From an uncultured Bacteroidales bacterium (GTDB lineage Bacteria > Bacteroidota > Bacteroidia > Bacteroidales > Bacteroidaceae), in the NCBI GenBank assembly GCA_902779845.1, contig CACZCZ010000008.1, positions 17,616 to 81,615 on the forward strand: 64,000 nucleotides of DNA. The letters run 5' to 3'. The notes beneath the pieces were generated by a model. The model was not told where the DNA came from, searched no databases, and worked only from the letters and a program-made list of their open reading frames with translations. Within the stretch, counting starts at the first letter, position 1; every line of letters begins with the position of its first letter. A program made the position numbers and the translations under genes. Shown here piece after piece: positions 8,138-16,613 of the stretch.

Positions 8138-9442
8138 ATGGCAGCACTCGCTAATATGACCGTTGACGAGTTGGCAGCGTCCATCACTCGTGAAGACCTG
8201 CGCGAAAGTGCGCAGCAGATCCGTCGCGAACTTGCCCAGATTCCCTTCCAGGTTCTGCAGGACAAGACCGCCAAGTATATCACCATCCTCCCCGGCATCC
8301 GCAACCAGATTACCTTCGGCGAACTGGACGGCGATGCCCAGCTGGCTCCCTACAGCACAAAGAACCGCGATGCTGCCGACTACGCTATCGAAGGACGTAC
8401 GCTCGTTGTGTATCCCGGCAACTGTGCCAAGGACTTCGATCCCATGCCGCTGTTCCACAGCATCTGGGGCGAGTCCATCGCCATGGGCCTGAACATCAGC
8501 AAGGGGCAGATCTGCCGCAAGCTGGTGACGATATTCGCAGCCAGGATCGGTATGCACATCAACGACGTGGTATTCGTCGGTGGTGTCCGCAACCGCGCTG
8601 GCAAGACCACAGCCGACCTCTTCGATTCGTTCGACACCATCGTCGGTCAGGAGATGCTGGGTGGTAACATCGCTGCCAACAAGGGTAACTACCTGAAGAT
8701 TGGCAAGATCACCAAGATGAACGCCGAGGAGAAGTTGAAGGAGCTCTGGCGCGCCGCAGACAAGATGCTGAAGGGCCTCTCTGTCTTTATGTACGTCTCC
8801 CCCGACGTCTATATGGACTACTGCGACGACTATCAGGCTCGCCACGGCGCGCTTCCGTACAACCAACAGTTCGAGAAGAAGTACCTCGAGGGCACGAACA
8901 ACAAGTGCGAGTTCGCCGTCCTGGACAACCTCGCCGGTTCCAACTTCATCTACATCACCATCAAGCAGAACCTGCTCCTGGGCACCGATATCATGTACCA
9001 GCAGAACGTGCCGTTCATCGGCAGCTACGATCCCTGGTCGTGCACCTTCGCCTACGCAGGTGTCTATGGTGAGCAGATCCGCTCCATCCGCAAGGAGTTC
9101 CTCATGATTGGCGACATGACCGAGGACGAGACTGTGGACGATGGCGATGACGAGTCCGAGACCGTTGTTGTCAAGAGTGACGTGACCATCAGCTTCACCA
9201 AGGATGTGGACGAAGCCACCATGGGCGAAGAGTATGCCGGTCAGGTGGCCACCACCGACCCCGCCGGTAAGACTTTGGCCTATGAGTCCTCCGACACCGA
9301 CGTAGCCACCGTTGACGAGAGCACTGGCGCCGTCACCCTCGTGGCTGCCGGTACCACGCTGATTACAGCGAAGTTCGCCGGTGACACCACGCACAACGCT
9401 GCGCAGGCAAGCTACGCGCTTACGGTGGCTCCAAGTACCTAA
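8138..9442 (+). CDS. major capsid protein with C-terminal Ig-like domain, 434 aa
   Basis: Its place directly after protease and scaffold, and its size, identify it as the major capsid protein. Residues 1-340 are the capsid fold region. From about residue 345 a separate Ig-like (BIG2-type) domain follows an acidic linker; signature pieces are LAYESSDTDVATVDESTGAV and GTTLITAKFAGD. Surface Ig domains are known on capsids and tails of many phages, where they are thought to bind carbohydrates weakly. The capsid role rests on gene order more than on motifs. Confidence 0.8.
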   Translation: MAALANMTVDELAASITREDLRESAQQIRRELAQIPFQVLQDKTAKYITILPGIRNQITFGELDGDAQLAPYSTKNRDAADYAIEGRTLVVYPGNCAKDFDPMPLFHSIWGESIAMGLNISKGQICRKLVTIFAARIGMHINDVVFVGGVRNRAGKTTADLFDSFDTIVGQEMLGGNIAANKGNYLKIGKITKMNAEEKLKELWRAADKMLKGLSVFMYVSPDVYMDYCDDYQARHGALPYNQQFEKKYLEGTNNKCEFAVLDNLAGSNFIYITIKQNLLLGTDIMYQQNVPFIGSYDPWSCTFAYAGVYGEQIRSIRKEFLMIGDMTEDETVDDGDDESETVVVKSDVTISFTKDVDEATMGEEYAGQVATTDPAGKTLAYESSDTDVATVDESTGAVTLVAAGTTLITAKFAGDTTHNAAQASYALTVAPST

Positions 9443-9463
9443 AACTCTTTTTCAGTCTGTGAA

Positions 9464-9506
9464 GGGCAGCGGCGAAGACGTCATTCTCGAGATGCAGCCG
9501 CTGCCC
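9464..9506 (+). other. 10-bp GC hairpin after the capsid gene
   Basis: GGGCAGCGGC (9464-9473) pairs perfectly with GCCGCTGCCC (9497-9506). There is no T-run after it (TTAAAAAAG), so it is more likely a partial terminator or mRNA stabiliser that sets capsid expression above its neighbours. Confidence 0.5.
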
Positions 9507-9541
9507 TTAAAAAAGAAAACAAATCGTAAATAAATAAAGTT

Positions 9542-10156
9542 ATGGGTAATTGCACAACAAAAAATCTTTACGCGTCCATCGAGGCCTGCCCCGGTCAGAA
9601 GACCATCCCCGGCATCCGTCGTCGCTTGTACTACATCGATAAGAAGTCCATCGCGGCCTTCCCCAAGCTCGGTGATCTGGATGACACCCCTGCTCCGACG
9701 GATATGGCAGCCCTGGCGAAGCTGAAGGGAGACTTCACGCTTCAGGGTGACGCCGTCTTCAACTTCATCGACCTGAAGGACGATGCCTCCAACGTGACCT
9801 TCGAGACGGTAGGCGAGGATGGCTCCAAGCTGTTCAACAACCAGGCCAACGCTATCGTCACCGGCATGAGTGACGATGTGAAGGGCTTTGCCCGTCAGGC
9901 CGTGAAAGACGACCTCGTGTTTGTCTATCAGGACCGCGCTGGAAAGTTCTGTGTCCTGGGCAACGAGATGTTCAAACTTCACGTCACCCCCAGCGGCGAC
10001 ACAGGCTCCGAGGCGACGGGTACCATCACGTCCACGTTCGCCATACAGGTGTATGACGAGTGTCCTGTGCCTACCTATACCGGTAAGCTGAAGATCGCGG
10101 CTAATCTCCAGATTGACTGCACCACCGGCGAGGAGGAGGCCATCCCTCAGTCGTAG
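9542..10156 (+). CDS. putative virion structural protein, 204 aa
   Basis: ATG start after an AAATAAATAAAGTT leader. The protein is likely mostly beta-strand and ends with a conserved-looking run (TFAIQVYDECPVPTYTGKL). Size and strand pattern would fit a tail-tube or decoration protein, and it is isolated between two hairpins, which suggests separately tuned, high expression. No motif decides between these roles. Confidence 0.55.
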   Translation: MGNCTTKNLYASIEACPGQKTIPGIRRRLYYIDKKSIAAFPKLGDLDDTPAPTDMAALAKLKGDFTLQGDAVFNFIDLKDDASNVTFETVGEDGSKLFNNQANAIVTGMSDDVKGFARQAVKDDLVFVYQDRAGKFCVLGNEMFKLHVTPSGDTGSEATGTITSTFAIQVYDECPVPTYTGKLKIAANLQIDCTTGEEEAIPQS

Positions 10157-10189
10157 TTGTCGCCAAGTAAGTTTTGAATAAATGACCGT

Positions 10190-10222
10190 GGGGCGGTCTC
10201 ACGTAACGTCGTGGGCCGCCCC
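10190..10222 (+). other. hairpin before the 10242 gene
   Basis: GGGGCGG (10190-10196) pairs with CCGCCCC (10216-10222). It lies between the structural gene and the next start, much like the hairpin after the capsid gene, and has no strong T-run. Confidence 0.4.
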
Positions 10223-10241
10223 TGTTTCTACAAAAAAAATC

Positions 10242-11030
10242 ATGGACAAACTGTTTACTGAAAAAATCGTTGCGTTCCTTAAGATCGAGAAGCCGACAGA
10301 CGCACAGATCATTGAGGGGGCCACGCTGCTGCTGCAGTGCAATCCCTCACGAGAGCGTGGCATCTATAACTCTGCGTTGCGCAGACCGCAGTCCATGCTG
10401 CCGTGGATTGTTACTGACCTGAAGAAGTACCTGGGCATCCGCAAGCGTGGCCTCACGACCGCTGATGTCCCTCAGTACAATGAACGAGTCCTGAAGGATG
10501 TCCGCAAGACTCTTTCCGTCGTACCAGAAGGCGTGAAGGTCAAAGACAATGGCAGTATTCCCGTTCTCGGCATCCGTCACCGCCGTGCGGATCACGACCA
10601 ACTTCCGGAGGATATCCAGAAGATCTGGACGGACAATGCCGAACGCTGGAATACCATGCGCCGTGTGCATGCCCAGCTGGGCGTGATGATAGCCAAGCCC
10701 GGCTATGCGCCCTGCGACGGAAATGAGCTGTGCTACCAACTGGCGGAGATGGATAAGGAGCAGCGCAAGGCGTTTGAACGCTATGATAAATTCCAGCTCT
10801 CGAAGCCAACCGCACAGCCCGACAGCGTGGAGACGTTCACGGACAACGTGAAAACCGTGCAGAACGCCCGCACGATCGTTTCCCGTGGCCTGTCACGCAA
10901 GACACAGACTGACGAGTCTCTGCAGAAGATCCAGAATGCCGTGGACACACTCTTCGCGCTGAAGCAGGCCATCAAGCCCGAGACCGTGGCAAAGCTGAAG
11001 GCCATCGGCATCATCATCCCACAGGGTTGA
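10242..11030 (+). CDS. hypothetical phage protein, 262 aa
   Basis: The open frame extends upstream to 10182, but that part covers a hairpin; the ATG at 10242 after an ACAAAAAAAATC leader gives a natural N-terminus (MDKLFTEKIVAFLKIEKPTD). The protein is helical and basic and has no recognised domain. It sits between capsid and terminase genes, so a head-assembly or packaging accessory role is a fair guess. Confidence 0.6.
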   Translation: MDKLFTEKIVAFLKIEKPTDAQIIEGATLLLQCNPSRERGIYNSALRRPQSMLPWIVTDLKKYLGIRKRGLTTADVPQYNERVLKDVRKTLSVVPEGVKVKDNGSIPVLGIRHRRADHDQLPEDIQKIWTDNAERWNTMRRVHAQLGVMIAKPGYAPCDGNELCYQLAEMDKEQRKAFERYDKFQLSKPTAQPDSVETFTDNVKTVQNARTIVSRGLSRKTQTDESLQKIQNAVDTLFALKQAIKPETVAKLKAIGIIIPQG

Positions 11031-11034
11031 GCCT

Positions 11035-11556
11035 ATGCCCAGGGGGACGAATATAGACGAACTGCTGCGCCCTGTCCGCGAGACGCCCATACAGGCCTAT
11101 TTCGGGCAGGGGCTCCACACGCTCGGCCTGCTCTCGTGGCTTCTGCCACAAACCGGCAAGGCTGACGTGTGGGTCAGCAGTTATTCCACGAGCGAGCCGT
11201 TTCTGAATGGATTCTTCCTCCTCGGGCTGAAAGACTTGATAAGACATTCAGCCATCCTGCTCGATCAGAGGGCCGCACGTAAGACACTCCGGCTGGAGAG
11301 TCTTCTTAGCTCGGCCTTCGAGCATGTCTTTCTCGGGCAGAACCATTCGAAACTACTACTCGTGAAAAGCGAGACGATGGCCGTGTCCGTCATCACCTCG
11401 CAGAACCAAACCTATGGCGCGCGCGCCGAGAGCACCATCATCACCACCAATCCGCAGGTCTTTGATGTCCTGATGCAACAGTTCATCGATATCTGTGGGG
11501 AGGCTGCAGTAGAACTAGATCTAAGCAATGGAAAAGGAATTATTACAGGATGTTGA
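11035..11556 (+). CDS. phospholipase D-like (single HKD motif) protein, 173 aa
   Basis: Contains one HKD-type half site: H104 and K106 in NHSKLLLV, then N124 in SQNQT and an acidic residue at E131. This matches the H-x-K...N...(D/E) layout of the PLD superfamily, which includes single-domain nucleases that act as dimers (Nuc, BfiI). The protein has no signal peptide, so a cytoplasmic nuclease or nucleic-acid-processing role is more likely than a lipase. Placement between head genes and the terminase is unusual and suggests a link to packaging or defence. It overlaps the next gene by 29 bases. Confidence 0.65.
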   Translation: MPRGTNIDELLRPVRETPIQAYFGQGLHTLGLLSWLLPQTGKADVWVSSYSTSEPFLNGFFLLGLKDLIRHSAILLDQRAARKTLRLESLLSSAFEHVFLGQNHSKLLLVKSETMAVSVITSQNQTYGARAESTIITTNPQVFDVLMQQFIDICGEAAVELDLSNGKGIITGC

Positions 11557-11797
11557 GCGGTTGGCACGCCTGCTGCTGACACCGGAACAAATCGGTGATC
11601 TCCTAGGATTGGACAGTGAACAGCTGGCCATGTTCTCCAATCCATGGAGCGACGTGGGAAAACTGTACCGTCGCATCCTGTCTGAGCGTGCCAAAGAACT
11701 TCATGAAAAGACCTTGCGGCTGGCCGACGTTGGCTCGCCCACGGCGCTGGAACAAGCTAACACTTGGTTGCGTGCCGCACAAATATGCATTGAATGA
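11528..11797 (+). CDS. small helical protein upstream of terminase, 89 aa
   Basis: Overlaps its neighbours on both sides (29 and 4 bases). LLTPEQIGDLLGLDSEQLAMF reads like a helix-turn-helix, the usual DNA-recognition device of terminase small subunits. With the next gene it may form the small terminase. Name withheld because no decisive motif is present. Confidence 0.5.
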   Translation: MEKELLQDVERLARLLLTPEQIGDLLGLDSEQLAMFSNPWSDVGKLYRRILSERAKELHEKTLRLADVGSPTALEQANTWLRAAQICIE

Positions 11798-12438
11798 GAT
11801 TCGATATAGACCTATATGCCGAGAACCTCATGCTGCCTGAAGAGGAGCTGCGGGTGAAACGTGTGGATGAACAAGTCATCCGGCGTGTCATCCGGTTACG
11901 CGATATCTACAATTTCATGTTGCGCAACCCCCTGAAGAAAGACCGCGAATATATAGACTATATTCAGGCAACCTACAAAGATGAACAGGGTAAGCCCCTC
12001 TCCAAACGCAAGGCCTATGAGGATATCGAAATTCTCCACGCTATCATCGGCAACCTGCAGCAGTGCACCAAGGAATGGCATCGCTGGCGCTTCAATAATA
12101 TGATTATGGAGGGCTATGCCATCGCCATCAGACATGAGGATGCTGCTGCCATCGCTAAACTCGCACAACAGTACGGAAAATACAACCAGCTTGACAAAAA
12201 TGATGACCACGACATCGGCTATTCTGAACTGCCGCATATTGTCTTCTGCTTCGACGTGTCGGTGATGGGCTTCCAACCAATCCCCAACGTTAAGGCTCTC
12301 ATGGAAAAACTGTACACCGAGTTTTCCCAGTCGCGCTTTGCCAATATCGTGGAGGATGCTGACGCGGTGGAAATTGCCAACGAACCGGACAATAGAAAAC
12401 TTCCAGCAAATGCAGACACTAGAGCAATATCTGAATAG
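11794..12438 (+). CDS. putative terminase small subunit-like protein, 214 aa
   Basis: It overlaps the gene before by 4 bases and the large terminase by 29. The first two thirds are basic and helical, with RKAYEDIEILHAIIGNL resembling the helical DNA-binding part of small terminases. The assignment depends mainly on position immediately before the large subunit. Confidence 0.5.
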   Translation: MRFDIDLYAENLMLPEEELRVKRVDEQVIRRVIRLRDIYNFMLRNPLKKDREYIDYIQATYKDEQGKPLSKRKAYEDIEILHAIIGNLQQCTKEWHRWRFNNMIMEGYAIAIRHEDAAAIAKLAQQYGKYNQLDKNDDHDIGYSELPHIVFCFDVSVMGFQPIPNVKALMEKLYTEFSQSRFANIVEDADAVEIANEPDNRKLPANADTRAISE

Positions 12439-14038
12439 GGCGCAGGCCTATGTCCTGGCACTCCTGCCGAAGTTCCTGACCATGGTCGCAGGACGCGGTA
12501 CAGGCAAAGGCTTGGTGTGCGCCAGCATCCTTCGCCGGAACATCGAGCAGATGCCTGGATCCAACACCGGACTTGTGGGGCCTAATTCCAAGCGAATGTG
12601 GACCAACATCATCCCGAGTTGGGATACGCATCTGCGTCGATGGGGCTTCGTGGAGGGAGTGCATTACACGTGGGGACGCAAGCCGGCCAAGGCGTGGGGC
12701 TGGAAGGAGCCCATCATCAAACCCTTGAATTGGGAAAATACGTTGTCCTTCTATACCGGTGCCTATGCCACCATTATAAGCCAGGACAGAAAAGGTACAT
12801 CGAACAGCCAGAGCTTCGACTACTTGCTAATCGATGAGTGTAAGTTCATAAATTATGCCCAGTTCAAGGATGAGACACTCCCTGCCAACCGTGGCAACGG
12901 CAACGCCTTTGGCCAGCTCTATTTCCACCACGGCATCGCCAAGTTCTCAGATATGCCCACCACTAAAAAGGGTTCGTGGTTCCTCGCGGATCGTGAAAAG
13001 TGTGATGCGGAGAAAGTAAAGGTGCTGGAAGGACTGTTGGCCTCGTTCTGGGGGCTGCGACAGCAAATAGCCAACAAGGTAGAAGCCCGCATCCCGGTGA
13101 CGGCTCAGGAGCGATATAACCTGAAAAGGCTGTCCCGTGTCATCAACATGATGCGCGCGGACACATTCCTGTACAAGGAGTTTAGCAGCATCGAGAATCT
13201 GGAGATTCTGGGGGAGGACTTCATCCGTCAATGCCACCGCGACATGCCTCCAGCCACCTTCCGCACGACGATTATGTGCCAGCGTGTGGAACACTCCGAG
13301 GACTCTTTCTACAACGCTAAGAGCGACCGAAATCTCTACACCGCCGTCGATAAGACCTACATCGACTCTCTGGGCTACGACATGGAAAAGCTGCGCCACG
13401 TCGATTGCCGCATGGATGCTGATATCAACAAGGAAGAGCCGCTGTATATTGCTTTCGATGCCAACACGAACATCAACTGGTGTGTCGTTGGACAGCCTGG
13501 GCACGACCTGAAGCTGCGCATCCTGAAGTCCTTCTACGTCAAATACGAGCGTCGCTTGCCTGAGTTGGTCGATGATTTCTGCGCCTACTACCTCCCGCTG
13601 CGTCATAAAGAGGTAGTCTTCTGCTTCGACTCGACCTTTGTTGGCAACAACTTTGCCGTCGATAGTAATGACTTCCATACTGTCATCAAGCACTGCCTGA
13701 TGAGAAACGGTTGGACTGTCCGCGAAATCTATATCGGCACCCCTTGGAAGCACCCGGTAAAGAACTCGCTCATCAACCGTATGTTCCTTGGGCAGGCGCG
13801 GTACCAGATTCTTATCAACGAGGAAAACAATCCGGACCTTTTGGTCAGTATTGATTCAGCCATGACCATTAACGGCACAAACCAGAAGGATAAGTCAGGC
13901 GAGAAAGAACCGGAGACCGAGGAGAATCAGCTGCAGGGACGCACCGACGGATCCGACGCTTTTGATACTCTCTGCATAGCGGTGGAAACGGGCAGCGGCC
14001 AGATGTACAGTGGCGGCGGTGGTGGTGATATCATTTGA
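12410..14038 (+). CDS. terminase large subunit, 542 aa
   Basis: DNA-packaging motor ATPase and nuclease. Walker A is AGRGTGKG (residues 27-34) and Walker B is LLIDE with D142 and E143. The C-terminal RNase H-like nuclease has its first aspartate at D350 (IAFDANTN), then VVFCFDSTFVGN and a final acidic site in GSDAFDTLCIAVE. The open frame extends 24 codons upstream of 12410, but the ATG at 12410 is preferred because it gives a normal terminase N-terminus and a short overlap. A terminator follows. Confidence 0.88.
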   Translation: MQTLEQYLNRAQAYVLALLPKFLTMVAGRGTGKGLVCASILRRNIEQMPGSNTGLVGPNSKRMWTNIIPSWDTHLRRWGFVEGVHYTWGRKPAKAWGWKEPIIKPLNWENTLSFYTGAYATIISQDRKGTSNSQSFDYLLIDECKFINYAQFKDETLPANRGNGNAFGQLYFHHGIAKFSDMPTTKKGSWFLADREKCDAEKVKVLEGLLASFWGLRQQIANKVEARIPVTAQERYNLKRLSRVINMMRADTFLYKEFSSIENLEILGEDFIRQCHRDMPPATFRTTIMCQRVEHSEDSFYNAKSDRNLYTAVDKTYIDSLGYDMEKLRHVDCRMDADINKEEPLYIAFDANTNINWCVVGQPGHDLKLRILKSFYVKYERRLPELVDDFCAYYLPLRHKEVVFCFDSTFVGNNFAVDSNDFHTVIKHCLMRNGWTVREIYIGTPWKHPVKNSLINRMFLGQARYQILINEENNPDLLVSIDSAMTINGTNQKDKSGEKEPETEENQLQGRTDGSDAFDTLCIAVETGSGQMYSGGGGGDII

Positions 14039-14058
14039 AGTAAGTCATGTTTTTTTCG

Positions 14059-14090
14059 GGTCTTCGCAGGGATGCGCAGACCTTTTTTTT
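14059..14090 (+). terminator. terminator after the terminase gene
   Basis: GGTCT (14059-14063) pairs with AGACC (14078-14082), with an inner CGC/GCG pairing, followed by eight T. It ends the head operon. Confidence 0.75.
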
Positions 14091-14095
14091 GAATG

Positions 14096-14637
14096 GGCCG
14101 CCATCGGCCCCACTGTGCACCTTGGACGTCATAGGGACGTGCTAAGCACCTCGAAAGCACGGGAGAACGGCCGCACGCTACGCTCCGGTGTTATGGCTCC
14201 AGCATGAGATTCCTGATGACATCAAGTGGCCGCTCGGTTGGGTAAGTACACATCGATGATATGCACACACCCACGCGGCCCGATGGGCAACACGGCCAGT
14301 CGATGTCGGACACACACGCTGAAATCATTACACGCTGCACTCCGCTGCGGCTGTTCTCCTTATGCTTTCGAGGTGCTATGCCATGCGGCATGAAGGTGCC
14401 TGACTGGATGATAGTGCACCGCCAATGCGGCGCACCCGCACACCCTCATAGGTGTGCAGAGACCGCGGATAAGCAACCATCATCGCCATCGTCATCGTCG
14501 CCGCGCGTTCGTCAAGCGGCGCAAGTGCCCATACATATACCGCTGCGCTCATAGGGTGTAATTACGCCTCGGGCGTAGGGCGGTGTCGGGCTCACTTCCG
14601 TGAAACTTCCTTGCAAATCCAAGGAAGCGAAGATTTT
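14096..14637. ncRNA. strongly folded non-coding region, possible structured RNA
   Basis: No credible gene lies in 14091-14737. Instead there are many hairpins: GGCCG/CGGCC (14096-14109), a two-part stem at 14414-14435, GCACACC/GGTGTGC (14438-14457), TACGCC/GGCGTA (14563-14577) and CTTCCTT/AAGGAAG (14606-14627). A 15-bp perfect inverted repeat, AGCACCTCGAAAGCA at 14145-14159 against 14363-14377, closes a 200-base domain. I see no promoter on the plus strand, and a terminator stands just upstream. It could be a structured RNA, a packaging or recombination site, or a decayed cassette. Confidence 0.4.
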
Positions 14638-14728
14638 TTGTCTGGAAATCAGGCTTTTTGCTTTGTGACGGTGTTCACAACTTTTTGAAAAGCCTGTTTA
14701 CAGTTTTTTCTGAGCTACTGGGGCGAAT

Positions 14729-14765
14729 AAAAAAAGAAAAGGAGACCGAGGCGCGGGTCTCCTTT
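14729..14765 (-). terminator. minus-strand terminator for the 15132-14842 gene
   Basis: AAAGGAGACC (14738-14747) pairs with GGTCTCCTTT (14756-14765). On the minus strand the stem is followed by a T-rich run (complement of 14729-14737). Confidence 0.7.
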
Positions 14766-14841
14766 CCGGGTGTCGTTACAAGAGAGTGGTCATCTTTTTG
14801 TTCAACCTTGGGCAGTGCCCTAAAAGCCTAACAGAATCGCC

Positions 14842-15132
14842 TCAGATATTTTCGGCAGCACGTCGGATGCGCTCCGAAAGATCTATGAGAGCTCCGCGGA
14901 GCTGCTCTTTCTCTTTAGGCGTGAACTCGCACGGGTTCCCGTGTCCGTCCACTTCGTTGAGCCGCTGGTAGAACCAGGACACAGACTTCTGAAAGTAGTC
15001 ATTGGCGATGTGACGCCAATTGATGTTCAAATCGATGTCGCGCAGTGCAGACCGCACTTTCGACTTCTCTGCCTGCTCACCATATTGTTGAGCTTTCTGC
15101 TTGGCAGCCTGCAGTTCTTCTTCGTAGGTCAT
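14842..15132 (-). CDS. DUF5053-like small phage protein, 96 aa
   Basis: The protein resembles, from memory, the DUF5053 family of small Bacteroidales prophage proteins: a coiled-coil start (ELQAAKQKAQQYGEQAEKSK), then ANDYFQKSVSWFYQRLNEVD, and the ending GALIDLSERIRRAAENI. The middle part, IAxxYFxKSxSWxYxRL, looks like a DNA-binding HTH, as in small phage regulators. It is transcribed against the structural genes, from a promoter at 15412-15443 flanked by operator-like repeats. It could be a repressor or an accessory lysogeny gene. Confidence 0.65.
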   Translation of the reverse strand: MTYEEELQAAKQKAQQYGEQAEKSKVRSALRDIDLNINWRHIANDYFQKSVSWFYQRLNEVDGHGNPCEFTPKEKEQLRGALIDLSERIRRAAENI

Positions 15133-15179
15133 AGTTTGAATTTGCTGTTTGGATGTCGATGTGAAGACTTTCGGAAAGA

Positions 15180-15201
15180 CCCCGCCGCCGGAGCGGCGGG
15201 G
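15180..15201 (-). other. 9-bp GC hairpin between two minus-strand genes
   Basis: CCCCGCCGC pairs perfectly with GCGGCGGGG around the loop CGGA. On the minus strand it follows the 46-aa gene and is followed by GTCTTTCC, so it may be an attenuator that reduces expression of the next gene. Confidence 0.5.
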
Positions 15202-15210
15202 CTGTCTGTG

Positions 15211-15351
15211 TCACGAGTATCTGTCAAGCAGCTTGTCGATGCAATCCTCGACGTACCTTTCCAGATAGTAGGGACTCTGTCCTTTTGCCGATTGGCAGTT
15301 CCTTACGGCAAGGATTAGTTCCCACTCGTCTTCCGAAATGTCTTTCATCAT
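15211..15351 (-). CDS. small hypothetical protein, 46 aa
   Basis: Minus-strand ATG at 15351-15349 begins MMKDISEDEWELILAVRNC and ends in LLDRYS before TGA. The protein is acidic and helical. It is the first gene after the minus-strand promoter at 15412-15443, and together with the DUF5053-like gene forms a two-gene cassette. Short, but supported by the promoter and good coding character. Confidence 0.5.
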   Translation of the reverse strand: MMKDISEDEWELILAVRNCQSAKGQSPYYLERYVEDCIDKLLDRYS

Positions 15352-15411
15352 AGGCTTCCGGTTTTGGGTTAAACATTAAGTTAATGAACACTTGTCTCTT
15401 GTAAGACGATG

Positions 15412-15443
15412 CAAAGGTAGGTATAATATTTTATACCGCCAAA
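15412..15443 (-). promoter_or_regulatory. minus-strand promoter of the two-gene cassette
   Basis: Read on the minus strand: TTTG (complement of 15440-15443), 20-base spacer, TACCTTTG (complement of 15412-15419). Exact consensus. Confidence 0.7.
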
Positions 15444-15466
15444 TATTTGGTGAAATATTTTATACC
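15420..15466. promoter_or_regulatory. operator-like repeats in the divergent promoter region
   Basis: GGTATAATATTTTATACC (15420-15437), itself a near-palindrome, is repeated as GGTGAAATATTTTATACC at 15449-15466. Between them is the perfect palindrome CCAAATATTTGG (15439-15450). They cover the -33 element and spacer of the minus-strand promoter, so a bound protein would block it. The likely binder is one of the two cassette proteins. Confidence 0.6.
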
Positions 15467-15506
15467 AATGGGCGTTTTTTTTGTTGTTTGGTCTATTCCC
15501 CTGTAT

Positions 15507-15537
15507 TTTCATATATAAATAAAGTGTCTTACCTTTG
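15507..15537 (+). promoter_or_regulatory. promoter for the portal/neck operon
   Basis: TTTC (15507-15510), 19-base spacer, TACCTTTG (15530-15537), 19 bases before the ATG at 15557. The -33 box is imperfect and the -7 box is perfect. Confidence 0.55.
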
Positions 15538-15556
15538 CCGTAGAAATTAAAAAGAT

Positions 15557-16612
15557 ATGGCATCACTCTATAGTCAACCTTCAGCGCTCTGCTTTTCATC
15601 TGCCATCTCGGACATTGTGTTTCACAGTAATGCTGAGAGTGGTGTGCTGGTTCTGGACTTGGTGGCGGGAGAGACCCGCATCCATGTCCTAGAGGAAACG
15701 ATGTATCCGAATGGCGACGGGAGCGTCGCTGTCAATGATGTCAGCTCACTTGTAGAACCATATGTGAAGAAATACCTGCAGATGAGTATGGAATGTTCCT
15801 TCACAGATACTGCAGGGGCTGCAAGCATCACACCTGTCACCATCCTCTTCTCGATGGCCGACGTGGACGGTGCGGCCAGCGACTTTACCACGAACCATTT
15901 CCTGACAGTCCTGAACGGCGAGAAAATAACGGCGCGTGGCCGTGAGGAACGTCTGTATGCCTATGGCGCAAACGTTGTCACTGTGACGGCTACCCTCCAG
16001 CTTGCTAACGGCTCGTTCGGCACACAGACGGCATCGTTGAACGCAGCGAGTACCACAGGCAGCATCTCGCAGTTCGATGTGTCGCCGGACAATATAGTGA
16101 TGCTCCTCGGTCTTTCGACAGCCCGCCTGCTGTCCTACATCGTGGAAGCGGGCAACCGGCTGCAGCGCTTCCGTTGCGTGACGGATGCCGTCTCTCCCGC
16201 ACCCTCCCTGCTATTTACAAATAGCTTCGGCTGTCAGGAGTTCATCCATTGTGTCGGCAAGCACAAGAAAGACTCGAAATACGACCGTAAATCGACACGC
16301 ATTCGAGGTTTCATGCGTAACTATCTCGTCACTGAGGAAAGGAAGTTCACGGGAAACACAGGGTGGCTCAATGAGGCGATGGCCGATTGGGCAGATGAGC
16401 TGTTCCGGTCTGATGAAGTCTATCTCTGGGTGGATGGCGTGCGAGGTCGCGAGGTGTTCATCTCTGAATCGAAGAGCGAAATCAACAATGAAGATGACAA
16501 CATGCCGGCCTTCGAGTTCACCTACGCCTACGCTCAGCGCATCCATAATGTGATGCAGCCTGAGCACGCCGGACGTATCTTCGACAACACATTTGACCAC
16601 ACTTTCAATTGA
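15557..16612 (+). CDS. putative phage structural protein, 351 aa
   Basis: First gene of the portal/tail operon, just after a promoter. The N-terminal half is strand-rich (LVLDLVAGETRIHVLEETM), and the C-terminal third is more charged and begins after a CVGKHKKDSKYDRKSTRIRG segment. There is no signal peptide. Proteins of this size often precede the portal gene in Bacteroidales phages, but I cannot name the role. Confidence 0.55.
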   Translation: MASLYSQPSALCFSSAISDIVFHSNAESGVLVLDLVAGETRIHVLEETMYPNGDGSVAVNDVSSLVEPYVKKYLQMSMECSFTDTAGAASITPVTILFSMADVDGAASDFTTNHFLTVLNGEKITARGREERLYAYGANVVTVTATLQLANGSFGTQTASLNAASTTGSISQFDVSPDNIVMLLGLSTARLLSYIVEAGNRLQRFRCVTDAVSPAPSLLFTNSFGCQEFIHCVGKHKKDSKYDRKSTRIRGFMRNYLVTEERKFTGNTGWLNEAMADWADELFRSDEVYLWVDGVRGREVFISESKSEINNEDDNMPAFEFTYAYAQRIHNVMQPEHAGRIFDNTFDHTFN

Positions 16613-16613
16613 T

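Noticed and set aside
14261-14554. 97-aa plus-strand ORF in the folded region
   Set aside because: Unnatural composition (runs of Ser, Pro, His) and full overlap with hairpins; no start signal.
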